From Bacteroidota bacterium (GTDB lineage Bacteria; Bacteroidota; Rhodothermia; Rhodothermales; JAHQVL01): DNA of 61,917 nt. Below are positions 16,445 to 24,684 of this stretch, in pieces; within the stretch, counting starts at the first letter, position 1; every line of letters begins with the position of its first letter. The stretch is from NCBI GenBank assembly GCA_039111535.1, contig JBCCIM010000013.1:1-61917 (forward strand). Reading direction: 5' to 3'. The notes beneath the pieces were generated by a model. That model was not told the origin of the DNA and searched no databases. It saw only the letters and a list, made by a program, of their open reading frames with translations. Made by a program: the position numbers and the translations under genes.

Positions 16445-17377
16445 CTACGGCAAAAGTAAAATGCTTGCGGTATTACGCTCTCCCGAATCAGCAATAACGT
16501 GAAGAAAATATACCCCGCCCGTAAGATGTTCTCCTGGTTTCCAAGTACGCTTCCAGACCTGTCCGTTCACAAGAACCCTGTTTTCAGAAAACACTACTCT
16601 TCCCAGAACATCGAAGATTGTAATGTTATAGACACCCTGTTTGATAGCGCTTAATTCAATATTAATTTGCTCCCTAAAAGGATTGGGATAAAAAGAATTT
16701 TTTGGTAGGTGCCTTGTTTCCGGCCCAAGGTCCTCAAGACCAACTAGACTAACAATGCGGGATGTTTCGCCAATGCTGTGTCCATTGACAATAGTACCTA
16801 CAAAATTAAGCCCCGGAGACGAGCAGTCCCCGGCATAGCCAACCTCATAAATAAACTTGCCACAAAAGACTTCGCCATTAAATCCTAGCCCCGCAAAAAG
16901 ATGAAGTCTCATTTCCTCACCCACTCGTGTTGTGTCTAAATAGACGTCAGCATAGCCAGCTCTTTGTGTTGAACCGGTAACAGCGTACCTTGACTGTAGG
17001 CTCCCGTCATAAGGAATGTTGACTGAAAAAATAGAGCGCGGCTGTGTAGTCCAAAGGGTGTCCTCTCTTATAAAATCGGTTGTGGATAGCACATAGAAAT
17101 CATCTGTCAATCGGCGCCACGCATCTCGGGGAGAGCCACCGGGACCATTATATTCAAGAACTGAAAGTTTAGTCCATTGGACATCCTGTACCAGCGTATC
17201 GGTTGTTGTTGAGAGAATATAGGACCTGAAGCGGTCGCCGGTTTCATAGTGCCAATAGTTGCCTGTTTCAAGGGGGTACCATTTTGCTGCATCAAGAGCA
17301 AATGTTTGAGATGTGGCTTCAATGAACGGAACAGAGATGGACAGAAAGAGCAAACAGAAAGAAAAGCATCGTTTCAT
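16445..17377 (-). CDS. Secreted protein with T9SS-type C-terminal sorting domain
   Basis: A 310-residue protein with a signal peptide (FCLLFLSISVPF) and a C-terminal Por-secretion-type domain of about 85 residues (FYPNPFREQINIELS...YNITIFDVLGRVVFSE...GVYFLHVIADSGE). The N-terminal half begins WYPLETGNYWHYETG, a pattern shared by lone T9SS cargo of unknown function. It should be exported across the outer membrane by a type IX system and attached or released there. No enzymatic motif is visible. Confidence 0.8.
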   Translation of the reverse strand: MKRCFSFCLLFLSISVPFIEATSQTFALDAAKWYPLETGNYWHYETGDRFRSYILSTTTDTLVQDVQWTKLSVLEYNGPGGSPRDAWRRLTDDFYVLSTTDFIREDTLWTTQPRSIFSVNIPYDGSLQSRYAVTGSTQRAGYADVYLDTTRVGEEMRLHLFAGLGFNGEVFCGKFIYEVGYAGDCSSPGLNFVGTIVNGHSIGETSRIVSLVGLEDLGPETRHLPKNSFYPNPFREQINIELSAIKQGVYNITIFDVLGRVVFSENRVLVNGQVWKRTWKPGEHLTGGVYFLHVIADSGERNTASILLLP

Positions 17378-17574
17378 GGCATTGCTGTTTATGATTGGCC
17401 GCAGAACGGTTCACCGCTCAGGCGTCAGGCCTGAGGGCAGAACGGTGATTGGAAGTTGTAAGCGTCCTGCAAAGCAAAGTGTCATGTGATGCATGTTGCA
17501 ATGCTCGCGAGCACCTTCATCGTTTTTTAAATGGATTTTCAGAGCAGTGCGCAAGCGTGGTTCTTCTGTAGGCG

Positions 17575-18744
17575 TCAAAACTGGCTATCCATCCATTGGC
17601 TGATCTTTTGATTCGCAGCCTTCATTTGCTCAACATTCTCCGTGTCAGGGTTTCCCATTTCATCGAGTAGTCCGTAGCGCCGGGCACGGTTGCGCTGGTA
17701 GGCGCCACAGAGATGAAATCCTACACATCCGGGATTCTCGAACAACGCCGCTAATGTCTCCGCATACCATGCGCCTTCATTGCGCGTGTACTCGCCTGGG
17801 ACAGTCTGCCATTTCATCCGGGCTGCGTCGGCAAGCAGCACAGGTTTTCCTGTTTTTTGGTGCCATGCCCGGAGATGCTTCACAGGATCGCGAAAGTCCT
17901 GGAAGGAAAGCACGTCGACGTAGGGCAGTGCTGCATTAACCACTTCATCCGCGATGGGCGCATTGGCCTCGTAGCGATCGCCGAGTATCAGGTGGTTTTT
18001 ATCGTATCGCCGAATGGCGTCATGTGTGGTTTTATAATAGCTGCTTGCCAATTCTGTCAGTTCCTTTCGGCCGGCTTCTGTCTTTAAAAGATCAGGGTCG
18101 AAAATCGGACCGCGCCACGCATTCGTTGGTCGCTCATGAATCCACGTTGGGCAGTCGCTATAGAAATAGCCAATCAGGTTGGGGTCGTCATACAATTCAG
18201 CACATTCTGCTCTTGCTACATAGTCGCACCACTCCTTCCACTCCTTACTTCGGAAATCAAAATGAACCGTGTGCTTTTCCCATTGGTGGGATTCCATAAA
18301 GGGAAGCAAGTGGCAGTAGGGCATGTTAAGCGCTCTATATTCGTCCACTGTAAAGGAACGTGAATGCCTCCACTGACGCACCGATACTTCCTGTACCCAA
18401 CCCACACTGTTGAAGCCCCAGGCCTTTAAATTAGGAGCAACCGATTCCTCGATCCACCGAATGGTGCTTCCGCCATACTTCTCGCGCCAGATGTGAATGT
18501 TTTCCGGATAACGCAATGTTGCCGGGTCGATATGGTTCACACCCATCGTAAAGAAGGGCCTGTCGTCAGGGGTGATCAGCCACCAATGGTCGTTTCGCTG
18601 TCCTAGCGTGAAAAACCCCGCCGGCGCAATCTGGGTTGTCTTGATTTTCTCAGCCGCGGCCTGCAGGCTAAAGGGGGCCAGCGTCAATCCCGCGGTGAGT
18701 GTCAAGCCGCTTTGCAAAAATTGTCTGCGACGTACTTTGTTCAT
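17575..18744 (-). CDS. Tat-exported glycoside-hydrolase-like protein
   Basis: A 389-residue protein with a twin-arginine signal (RRRQFLQSG, hydrophobic core, cleavage near LQAAAEK). The mature part looks like a TIM-barrel glycosidase: HWWLITPDDRPFFTMGVNHID, LKAWGFNSVGWVQE, DDPNLIGYFYSDCPTW and NHLILGDRYEANAP followed by VDVLSFQDF and KPVLLADAA. The FFTMGVNH and LGDRYEAN segments resemble agarase/GH-A-clan enzymes of the GH50/GH86 kind, but I cannot fix a family. The catalytic acids are probably in GDRYEAN and the later strands. Confidence 0.65.
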   Translation of the reverse strand: MNKVRRRQFLQSGLTLTAGLTLAPFSLQAAAEKIKTTQIAPAGFFTLGQRNDHWWLITPDDRPFFTMGVNHIDPATLRYPENIHIWREKYGGSTIRWIEESVAPNLKAWGFNSVGWVQEVSVRQWRHSRSFTVDEYRALNMPYCHLLPFMESHQWEKHTVHFDFRSKEWKEWCDYVARAECAELYDDPNLIGYFYSDCPTWIHERPTNAWRGPIFDPDLLKTEAGRKELTELASSYYKTTHDAIRRYDKNHLILGDRYEANAPIADEVVNAALPYVDVLSFQDFRDPVKHLRAWHQKTGKPVLLADAARMKWQTVPGEYTRNEGAWYAETLAALFENPGCVGFHLCGAYQRNRARRYGLLDEMGNPDTENVEQMKAANQKISQWMDSQF

Positions 18745-18909
18745 GATTCTGGATACTGGGGTGATCCGTCTTTGCTCAATACTAAAACGAGTGCCTTAGC
18801 GAGTTTGCATCAGGCATAATCAGAGGGTAAGGTTGAATTGACTTCTCCTGAATAACTTGAATTACGGCTTTCAACAAACCCATTAAGGGCTTCCCTTGTA
18901 CCAACATAC

Positions 18910-19137
18910 TCCAGTGGAACTGAATTACACAAACGTACGAGCTATTTGGTAACCGTTGACGAAGCGGGACACGTGGTGAAAGAAACCAATCTGAAAAATT
19001 ATCCTGGTTCGAACAGTGTATACTTCGTATCCATGCGGTCGTTGGAAGGTAGATTTGCGTGGTTGTAGAACGTTCAACGTTTAGTCTTTCGGTATGAGCG
19101 CTATAGCTCGAACTATCTGGGCTTTGTGCTATTGCCT
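18910..19137 (+). pseudogene. Degenerate IS110-family transposase fragment
   Basis: Between two intact genes a decayed reading frame is recognisable. From 18922 it reads ELHKRTSYLVTVDEAGHV followed by VKETNLKNYPG, which is the N-terminal RuvC-like start of IS110-family transposases (usually GIDLHKRTSYLVV...). It reaches a TAG at 19066-19068; a -1 shift restores VVERSTFSLSV, and a further segment reads LELSGLCAIA. The catalytic first aspartate position is replaced by Glu (TELHK), there are at least two frameshifts or stops, and the rest of the gene is missing. No terminal repeats were found. Confidence 0.55.
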
Positions 19138-19190
19138 TGTTATCTTGCCCCGAACACTTTTCGGATGACTACAGATTCTAAGGCAAACAC

Positions 19191-21347
19191 ATGCAACAGG
19201 TCTCTCTTTGGCGAATATGGGTAGTGGCAGGCATACTGATGGTGATGCCCGCAACAGTCACAGCACAGGAAAGTGAACTCACGCTTGATGACCTGTTTGC
19301 AACGCCAAAATTGACGGGAACGCCCCCGTCTCGGCCGGCTTGGGCACCAAACAGCGAGCACTTTGCCTTTTCCTGGAATGAACCCGGAAAACCTGGACGT
19401 GGCCTCTGGGTCTCTACCAGCAATGGAAAGGAAGTACATCTCCGTTCCGATACGGCATCCGCGTCTGTGCGCGACATCGTATGGACCGACGCAACCACTA
19501 TCGTGAGCCTGCGAGGTAACAACCTGTGGCGGACATCGCTGAGCCAGGGAGACGATGTCCAGCTTATGCCTGTCGAGGCCGGCGCACGTAACCTGTCGAT
19601 ATCACCAGCCGGCAACCAGGCGGCGTATATACGGAACGGCGACCTGTGGCTTGCGGACTTCCCTTCCAAACAGAATCGGCAGCTCACAGAGATCGGCATC
19701 GCCAGCCTCTCGGGCTTACGGAAGGGGCGCTACAGCCGGCCGGAACGCGAAATTGGTCCAGGCATCTGGAGTGGGCCAACATACAAGTGGTCGCCGGATG
19801 GCAAGACCATTGCGCTTCACGTCGTTGACCGTCGCGAGATGCGCAAAGTGCCGTTCCCGGATTATCTCGCTACCGAAACCAATCCCAACGAGGTGCGCCG
19901 TGGTTACCCTGGCGACCCAAACGAGATGCGCAGGGTAGGCCTGCTCGATGTTCAAAGCGGTGACATCACGTACCTCGATTTGCCAGACCCGGATGCAAAC
20001 CAGGTCATCGACTTCAACTGGTCACCGGGCGGCGCGCTGCTGGTTGATACCGCATCCGACACGGCGATTGAACGCAAGTTGTTCGTCGTTGCACCTGGAG
20101 AAAGCCAACCGCGCGAAATTTGGCGAGGCGTTCGAGAAAGCCGGATGTACACATCGTTTGCATCGACCTGGCATCCTGATGGTGAGCATGTCATTTTCTT
20201 AAGCGATATGGGTGATCGCTACGGCCTTTATACGATCGACGCCTCACCTTCAAGGGACCTTCCGCAGCTCCTGACAGATCCGTCCTACGATGTGCTGTCC
20301 GCTCCAAGTGTTGCTGGTGATGCGCTGTTTTATGCCGGCAACAGCGTTAATCCTTATGAACAACACGTGTACCGCCTGAATATATTCGGTGGCGAACCTG
20401 AGCAAGTGACGCGTTTTGCGGGCCGGAACGCCGGCTACCCCTCGCCGGATGGCCGGCACCTGGCGTTCATGCACAGCAACGACACGTCACCAACCGAGCT
20501 TTACGTGGTATCCAGCGAGGGTGACGCAACGCGCGTAACCCACTCGCCGTTGCCTGCTTTCACGGAGCGAACCTGGGAAGCCGCGGAATACGTCAGTTTT
20601 CCCAGCCTTGTAGATGACTACACACTGCATGCCCGGATCCTGAAGCCTGCCAATATGCAGCCAGGCACGCAATATCCAGTGCTGTTTGGACCCGTGTATT
20701 CGAATACGGCGAAGAACCGCTGGGCCGGCAACTACAGCCTCGTACAGCAACTGTTGGTCAAGAAAGGATACATCATCGTGCAGGTGGACTCACGGGGGAG
20801 CAACGGTTATGGGCGGGCATTCCGTGAAGAGTTTCTGCTGGGCTTTGCCGGCCAGGACATTGAGGATTATGCAAGTGCCGTTGCCTACATGGAGTCACTG
20901 GCCTATGTTGACCCCGACCGCATCGGCATCTGGGGCAGCAGTTATGGGGGCACGCTCTCCGTTTATTCGCTGTTGATGAAGCCGGGCTTATTCCAGGTGG
21001 GTGTTGCTGCAGCGGCGGCTGTTGACCCGGTGTTCTTTGGCACCGACGACGTCGCGATTGTTCGCCACCCCGAGACACACCCGGAGATCTTCGAAAGAAA
21101 AGCGCTCAACCATGCAGCCAATCTGGAGGATAAACTCCTGTTCATCCATGGCCTGCAAGACCACGTGGTACCGTTCAAGACGACAGCTGTGTTAGCTGAA
21201 GAACTGATCAAACAGGGCAAGGACTTCGACTTTGCGTTTGCACCTGGTGCAACGCATGGATGGAGCCGAGAGCGACACTACGATCGCTACCTGTTTGGCA
21301 AAATGATCGAATACTTTGACCGACACCTGGCCGCGCCTATCGAATAG
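19191..21347 (+). CDS. S9 family peptidase (DPP-IV/prolyl-oligopeptidase type)
   Basis: A 718-residue secreted serine peptidase. A signal peptide (VAGILMVMPATVTAQ) precedes an eight-bladed propeller (residues about 40-470; WSPDGKTIALHV, WHPDGEHVIFLSD, SPDGRHLAFMH blades) and a C-terminal hydrolase domain. The catalytic triad is visible: Ser584 in GSSYGG, Asp657 in HGLQDHVVP and His689 in GATHGW. Dipeptidyl peptidase IV-type enzymes cut after proline or alanine, and here probably process peptides in the periplasm. It is monocistronic, preceded by the IS110 remnant. Confidence 0.92.
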   Translation: MQQVSLWRIWVVAGILMVMPATVTAQESELTLDDLFATPKLTGTPPSRPAWAPNSEHFAFSWNEPGKPGRGLWVSTSNGKEVHLRSDTASASVRDIVWTDATTIVSLRGNNLWRTSLSQGDDVQLMPVEAGARNLSISPAGNQAAYIRNGDLWLADFPSKQNRQLTEIGIASLSGLRKGRYSRPEREIGPGIWSGPTYKWSPDGKTIALHVVDRREMRKVPFPDYLATETNPNEVRRGYPGDPNEMRRVGLLDVQSGDITYLDLPDPDANQVIDFNWSPGGALLVDTASDTAIERKLFVVAPGESQPREIWRGVRESRMYTSFASTWHPDGEHVIFLSDMGDRYGLYTIDASPSRDLPQLLTDPSYDVLSAPSVAGDALFYAGNSVNPYEQHVYRLNIFGGEPEQVTRFAGRNAGYPSPDGRHLAFMHSNDTSPTELYVVSSEGDATRVTHSPLPAFTERTWEAAEYVSFPSLVDDYTLHARILKPANMQPGTQYPVLFGPVYSNTAKNRWAGNYSLVQQLLVKKGYIIVQVDSRGSNGYGRAFREEFLLGFAGQDIEDYASAVAYMESLAYVDPDRIGIWGSSYGGTLSVYSLLMKPGLFQVGVAAAAAVDPVFFGTDDVAIVRHPETHPEIFERKALNHAANLEDKLLFIHGLQDHVVPFKTTAVLAEELIKQGKDFDFAFAPGATHGWSRERHYDRYLFGKMIEYFDRHLAAPIE

Positions 21348-21588
21348 CTGCGCGGAGGAAGCGCTACAGGTAATTAGCAGTGATGGGTTGAATGAATTGG
21401 CGGGATTAATAGAGGTTGATGTCGCACGCATTAAGGTGCGTGAATTCGGTGATGCGACTCAATGATTGAGCAAGTTAGCAGCCTTGTTCAGAGGTATGGC
21501 TACGCAACTCTAGGGCCGTGTGGCTTGTGCTGTTTTTTAGTCCAAGAGCCCCGTTGATCTCTGTCAGGTATCGCGAAAAGTGATTTGA

Positions 21589-22065
21589 TCAGTTCTCAGG
21601 CGTTGATAGCAGGCGATCATAAAGACCAAAAGGTCTAAACGCAATAGATCCAATTTTTGCACATATTAGTGCAGGTATTAACGCTGGAAGCAGGAAGCCG
21701 CAGGTAAGTTCGAAGAATGAAGGGTTATAGGCATAGGTTGAATCGCAGAATTCTGCATAGGACTCAACAATTGAAGGCATAGTAATCGTTGGCTCATGAT
21801 ACACTGTGCGATTTTCATCATATAACCAGTCTCCAAAGCAATTAATATGGAAAACTGATTTTCGATATTCGTGCAAAGCGAATCCGAAAGCACAAATGCA
21901 AAAAAGCAACACGGCGTCATGCCAGTAGAATGTTGTACCTGATTTGTTTTGCTGGTTTATAAAGACGGGTGCAAATACAAGAAGAATGGTCAAGGCTACA
22001 AGCGCAAGCCAGGGGTAGGGCGGTGCTGCACTAAACGCTATCACTACTATGCTCAAGAATTGCAT
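21589..22065 (-). CDS. Membrane protein of unknown function
   Basis: A 158-residue protein with about four hydrophobic segments (residues 4-15 and 17-34 at the start, DAVLLFCICAFGFALHEY in the middle, LTCGFLLPALIPALICAKIG near the end). Between segments 3 and 4 is an extracytoplasmic stretch with four cysteines (NCFGDW, EFCDSTY and two flanking). No family is recognised. It marks the left edge of a block lacking GCCGGC. Confidence 0.5.
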   Translation of the reverse strand: MQFLSIVVIAFSAAPPYPWLALVALTILLVFAPVFINQQNKSGTTFYWHDAVLLFCICAFGFALHEYRKSVFHINCFGDWLYDENRTVYHEPTITMPSIVESYAEFCDSTYAYNPSFFELTCGFLLPALIPALICAKIGSIAFRPFGLYDRLLSTPEN

Positions 22066-22418
22066 GCAATGAGGGTTTAAGGAAATGTAGGTAGATATGT
22101 TTGAGGTACATAGCTACTCAGCGCTCAGCTGCTAGGACCCAAAGCGGAACGACAAATATTATGCTGCAGGTCGATAAATTTACATCAAAGTGATTGATCG
22201 CAAACTCTTTGTTGGCTGAAGTACCGCGTTATACTGTATATGTAAAAACTGATGCACCGTTAAGCCACTGTAACTCTCTTGTCCCTTGAGACGTCCTTTC
22301 GAAAACGTTGTCCAATCAGGCCAACGGATAACGCCCTGCAAGGTGCCAAATAGAGTTGTATTACACAAATGGACATTGTAAGGGAGAAACTGTTTGTATT
22401 CTAGAAAGAGGCGTAGCA
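22066..22418. other. Intergenic region between divergent genes
   Basis: This 353-bp gap separates the divergently read membrane-protein genes at 22065 (minus) and 22419 (plus). It is AT-rich and presumably holds both promoters, but I see no convincing sigma-factor elements, inverted repeats, RNA structure or partial gene in it. Confidence 0.6.
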
Positions 22419-23159
22419 TTGTCAGGGAGTACATTTCAAGTCGTTGTTTTTACGACAGCCTTTTTATCAGCCTTAATTTTACTTGCTGCAGTCCTTTTGA
22501 AGGGAAAAGTTCGCTGGGTATGGCTTTTCTCAATTCCTGTACTGGCCTTTATTAAGCACCTGTTGCTGGTTGAAGGTGCAGCTGGAAGCTTTGGTGATTG
22601 GATACCCGGGCGGTACAATTGGGAAGGAAAGTTATTAGCTATATCGCTGTGGATTGTGGTTGTCATTACGTTTTTCAGAGACAGACTTGAAACGATCGGT
22701 CTGACCTTTAAGCAATGTGGACACTGGCGTAACACAGCATTCGGGGTTGCTGTGTTTTGCGCTCTATCGTGGGCGTTGGCGGCTGTATTCCAGTTCGAAG
22801 GATTGAAAAGCGGATCGATATCGGACATCCTGTACCAGGCATCCATGCCGACATTAGAAGAAGAGCTTTGGTTTCGGGGTATTATGCTGGCAATGCTTAT
22901 TGAAGATTTTACAACAAAGGGTATTAAGAAGCCGCAGGTTACCGCTTTGATCCTGGCTGCTCTGGTCACCAGTCTCAGTTTTTGGGGGGCTCACTCTATT
23001 AACACCGATGGTGATTGGGGCTTTGTGTTTGACGTTTGGGGAAACTTAGTCGCCGGAGGATTCGGTGTGTTGTTTGTTATCGTTCGTATCGGAACCGGTA
23101 GCCTGGTTTTGCCGATGCTTTTACACACCTGGGTAAATACAGCAGGATATTTTCTTTGA
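22419..23159 (+). CDS. CPBP family intramembrane metalloprotease (CAAX/Abi-type)
   Basis: A 246-residue polytopic protein with the CPBP (CAAX prenyl protease 2/Abi) motifs: EEELWFRGIM (motif 1, paired glutamates and arginine), the histidine in FWGAHSIN, and motif 3 LLHTWVNTAGYF. I chose the TTG at 22419 because an AAAGAGG ribosome site sits 7 bp before it; a further TTG at 22356 would add 21 unlikely residues. Bacterial members are membrane proteases involved in bacteriocin immunity or unknown processing. A CPBP gene in an accessory block fits a defence or immunity role, but this is only suggestive. Confidence 0.75.
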   Translation: MSGSTFQVVVFTTAFLSALILLAAVLLKGKVRWVWLFSIPVLAFIKHLLLVEGAAGSFGDWIPGRYNWEGKLLAISLWIVVVITFFRDRLETIGLTFKQCGHWRNTAFGVAVFCALSWALAAVFQFEGLKSGSISDILYQASMPTLEEELWFRGIMLAMLIEDFTTKGIKKPQVTALILAALVTSLSFWGAHSINTDGDWGFVFDVWGNLVAGGFGVLFVIVRIGTGSLVLPMLLHTWVNTAGYFL

Positions 23160-23295
23160 AGGTGACTGCGTCAGGTCGGTCTTTACGTTTTATACATACC
23201 CCGACATCAATCTTTTCCTTTCTTCGACAGAAAAGCGGTATACCGCCCAAAGCAGCGGCGCGCGATGTTGCCTTTAGTTGTTACATGTTTTACGC

Positions 23296-23565
23296 TCATA
23301 ACTTAGTTACGGAATCGATTGTGACAGTGCAATCAAAGTAATCGGTTACGTATGCAGTCAGACAATCGCCGAATTCATCTAACGTTGCTTGTCCATCACT
23401 ATCAAAGTCATTTTCTACAATGAGCATTAGAATTTCACCGTCCCATGTACATACAGGATTATTATGCCAATCCCTATGCTCACTAAATTCTTGTGCTATA
23501 TCGCATGAAGCTTCATTCCCATCCTCAGAAGATAAGCCTTTGCAAACTATTGTGACTCTATACAT
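23296..23565 (-). CDS. Small acidic protein of unknown function, cassette-like
   Basis: An 89-residue acidic protein (MYRVTIVCKGLSSEDG... DFDSDGQATLDEFGDCLTAYVTDYFDC). The fold is probably alpha/beta, and the composition is reminiscent of small immunity or phage-associated proteins, but I do not recognise a family. Its ATG is only 5 bp beyond the attC-like site at 23570-23674, so translation begins almost at the recombination boundary, as in integron cassettes. DFDSDGQATLDEF looks like an EF-hand-type loop (D-x-D-x-D/G...E), although a single motif is weak evidence. Confidence 0.5.
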   Translation of the reverse strand: MYRVTIVCKGLSSEDGNEASCDIAQEFSEHRDWHNNPVCTWDGEILMLIVENDFDSDGQATLDEFGDCLTAYVTDYFDCTVTIDSVTKL

Positions 23566-23569
23566 ACAT

Positions 23570-23674
23570 ATAACGGCACGGGCATAACCCGCCGAAAGCG
23601 GGGAAAATCAGTTCATCCAGCCAACCGCAGCTTGTAAACCCTCGCTTTCGGTCGGCCGTTAATGCCCTTGTTAT
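23570..23674 (-). other. attC-like palindromic site (second copy type)
   Basis: A 105-bp imperfect palindrome lies between the toxin-antitoxin pair and the 89-residue gene. On the minus strand the outer boxes are ATAAC (5') and GTTAT (3'). The inner boxes are GGGCATTAAC and GTTATGCCC, which pair except for one extra T, and the central arms CCGAAAGCGAGGG and CCCCGCTTTCGG pair except for one extra base. Paired outer boxes, an unpaired spacer and an inner box with one extrahelical base are the structural hallmarks of attC. The 3' outer box GTTATAT does not fit GTTRRRY exactly. Confidence 0.55.
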
Positions 23675-23683
23675 GTGCCGTGA

Positions 23684-23938
23684 TTACAACCGATCCTCTT
23701 CTAATGGCTCGACATCGCCTCCATGCTCGGATAACAAGTCCCGCAATTGTTTGCTTGCATCTCCTTCTACACGAGCAGCCCTGGCTGAAAGATAGTTTGT
23801 TGCCCCTAGCTCTAGCACGGCTGCTTTTTCGGCAACAGCAAGCATGATGAACTGATTAAGAGATACACCATCCTGCTCCGCGAGCAATCGGATTTTGGCA
23901 TGTAATGACTCAGGAAGTCTCAAATTCAAGGAAGCCAT
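23684..23938 (-). CDS. Ribbon-helix-helix antitoxin (HicB/Arc-like)
   Basis: An 84-residue DNA-binding antitoxin. The N-terminal ribbon ASLNLRLPESLHAKI and helices AEQDGVSLNQFIMLAVAEKAAVL form the ribbon-helix-helix unit, and the C-terminal acidic tail (SEHGGDVEPLEEDRL) is the probable toxin-neutralising part. It lies 3 bp downstream of the PIN toxin gene, so the toxin is transcribed first. Such antitoxins repress their own operon, with the toxin as co-repressor. The stop codon is 9 bp from the attC-like site. Confidence 0.85.
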   Translation of the reverse strand: MASLNLRLPESLHAKIRLLAEQDGVSLNQFIMLAVAEKAAVLELGATNYLSARAARVEGDASKQLRDLLSEHGGDVEPLEEDRL

Positions 23939-23941
23939 TTT

Positions 23942-24352
23942 TTACCCCAACTTTTGTAAAAATTCTGCTGCTGTAACAACTTCAATCCCAAAACTTGCAG
24001 CCTGAGTAAAATCACGTTTGTTGTATGTAATGATGTAATCACACTTGGCAGCTACAGCCAGTTCTAACACATGCGCATCATCACCATCGGGCTCTGTTGG
24101 ACGCCAGAGATAATAGATACGCTGGTGATCAGATAAAGCACAGATTAAATCTAGCAGATGGTCAATCTTGGCTTTATCAAGATTCATTTGACCGCGCTGG
24201 CGAAAAAACACCTCCTCATACTCCAATACCAGGGGTACTGAAGTGACAATGCTGAAGTGATTTCCTCCGATTAATGATATCAGTTTGGCTGATGCGCCAT
24301 GCTTTGAACGAAAGGCTGAGACCCAGATATTAGTGTCAAGAACGATTCGCAT
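23942..24352 (-). CDS. PIN-domain toxin of a toxin-antitoxin pair
   Basis: A 136-residue PIN-fold ribonuclease of the COG1569 type. The acidic metal-binding residues are placed as expected: Asp in IVLDTNIWVSAF (residue 6), the Glu pair in VLEYEEVFF, the Asp pair in EPDGDDAHVLELAVA, and the Asp in CDYIITYNKRDF. PIN toxins cut specific RNAs when not bound by antitoxin. The partner is the ribbon-helix-helix gene downstream. A TATCTTTG promoter-like box lies 14 bp upstream of the start. Confidence 0.9.
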   Translation of the reverse strand: MRIVLDTNIWVSAFRSKHGASAKLISLIGGNHFSIVTSVPLVLEYEEVFFRQRGQMNLDKAKIDHLLDLICALSDHQRIYYLWRPTEPDGDDAHVLELAVAAKCDYIITYNKRDFTQAASFGIEVVTAAEFLQKLG

Positions 24353-24684
24353 AAAGCAGGTTCTGCAAAGATACTACATACGGCCCCTTATACAGTACCA
24401 TGTGTTTATTGTTCTCAACAGGCACATAACTACCATTATACCGAACTAGTCTGCATAACTCCAGATCCCTATCGGGATAATCTTGCTAAATAATTACGGT
24501 AAGCGATTATAAAACAATTACTTACACCAAAGAACAAGAAATTATCTCACCCCATCCGACATAATCCCTCCCATAAACCACTGCCGGCGCCTTAAGCACC
24601 TCATCGACTGGCCGATACCACAGATACCTACCGCATCCCACACCCTGTTACCCTGGCTTTCCCCACTAAACCTGTAGCCCGGTT
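24353..24684. other. Intergenic region between divergent genes
   Basis: This 332-bp gap separates the PIN toxin (minus) from the TPR lipoprotein gene (plus). Apart from the TATCTTTG element at 24366-24373 it holds AT-rich sequence changing to C-rich sequence from about 24540. The hexamer GCCGGC reappears at 24583, which may mark the right edge of the accessory block. I see no gene or RNA. Confidence 0.5.
24366..24373 (-). promoter_or_regulatory. Candidate -7 promoter element for the toxin-antitoxin operon
   Basis: On the minus strand this reads TATCTTTG, an exact match to the Bacteroidetes -7 consensus TAnnTTTG, 14 bp ahead of the PIN toxin start codon. No clear -33 TTTG element was found at the usual distance, so support is moderate. 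Confidence 0.4.

Noticed and set aside
17419-17437. Hairpin CTCAGG/CCTGAG as a terminator of the glycosidase-like gene
   Set aside because: It is a short stem without a T-run and lies more than 100 bp past the stop codon.
23235-23295. Possible third attC-like site downstream of the 89-residue gene
   Set aside because: A TAACAAC sequence and a GCGGTATACCGC palindrome are present, but I could not pair outer and inner boxes as in the other two sites.
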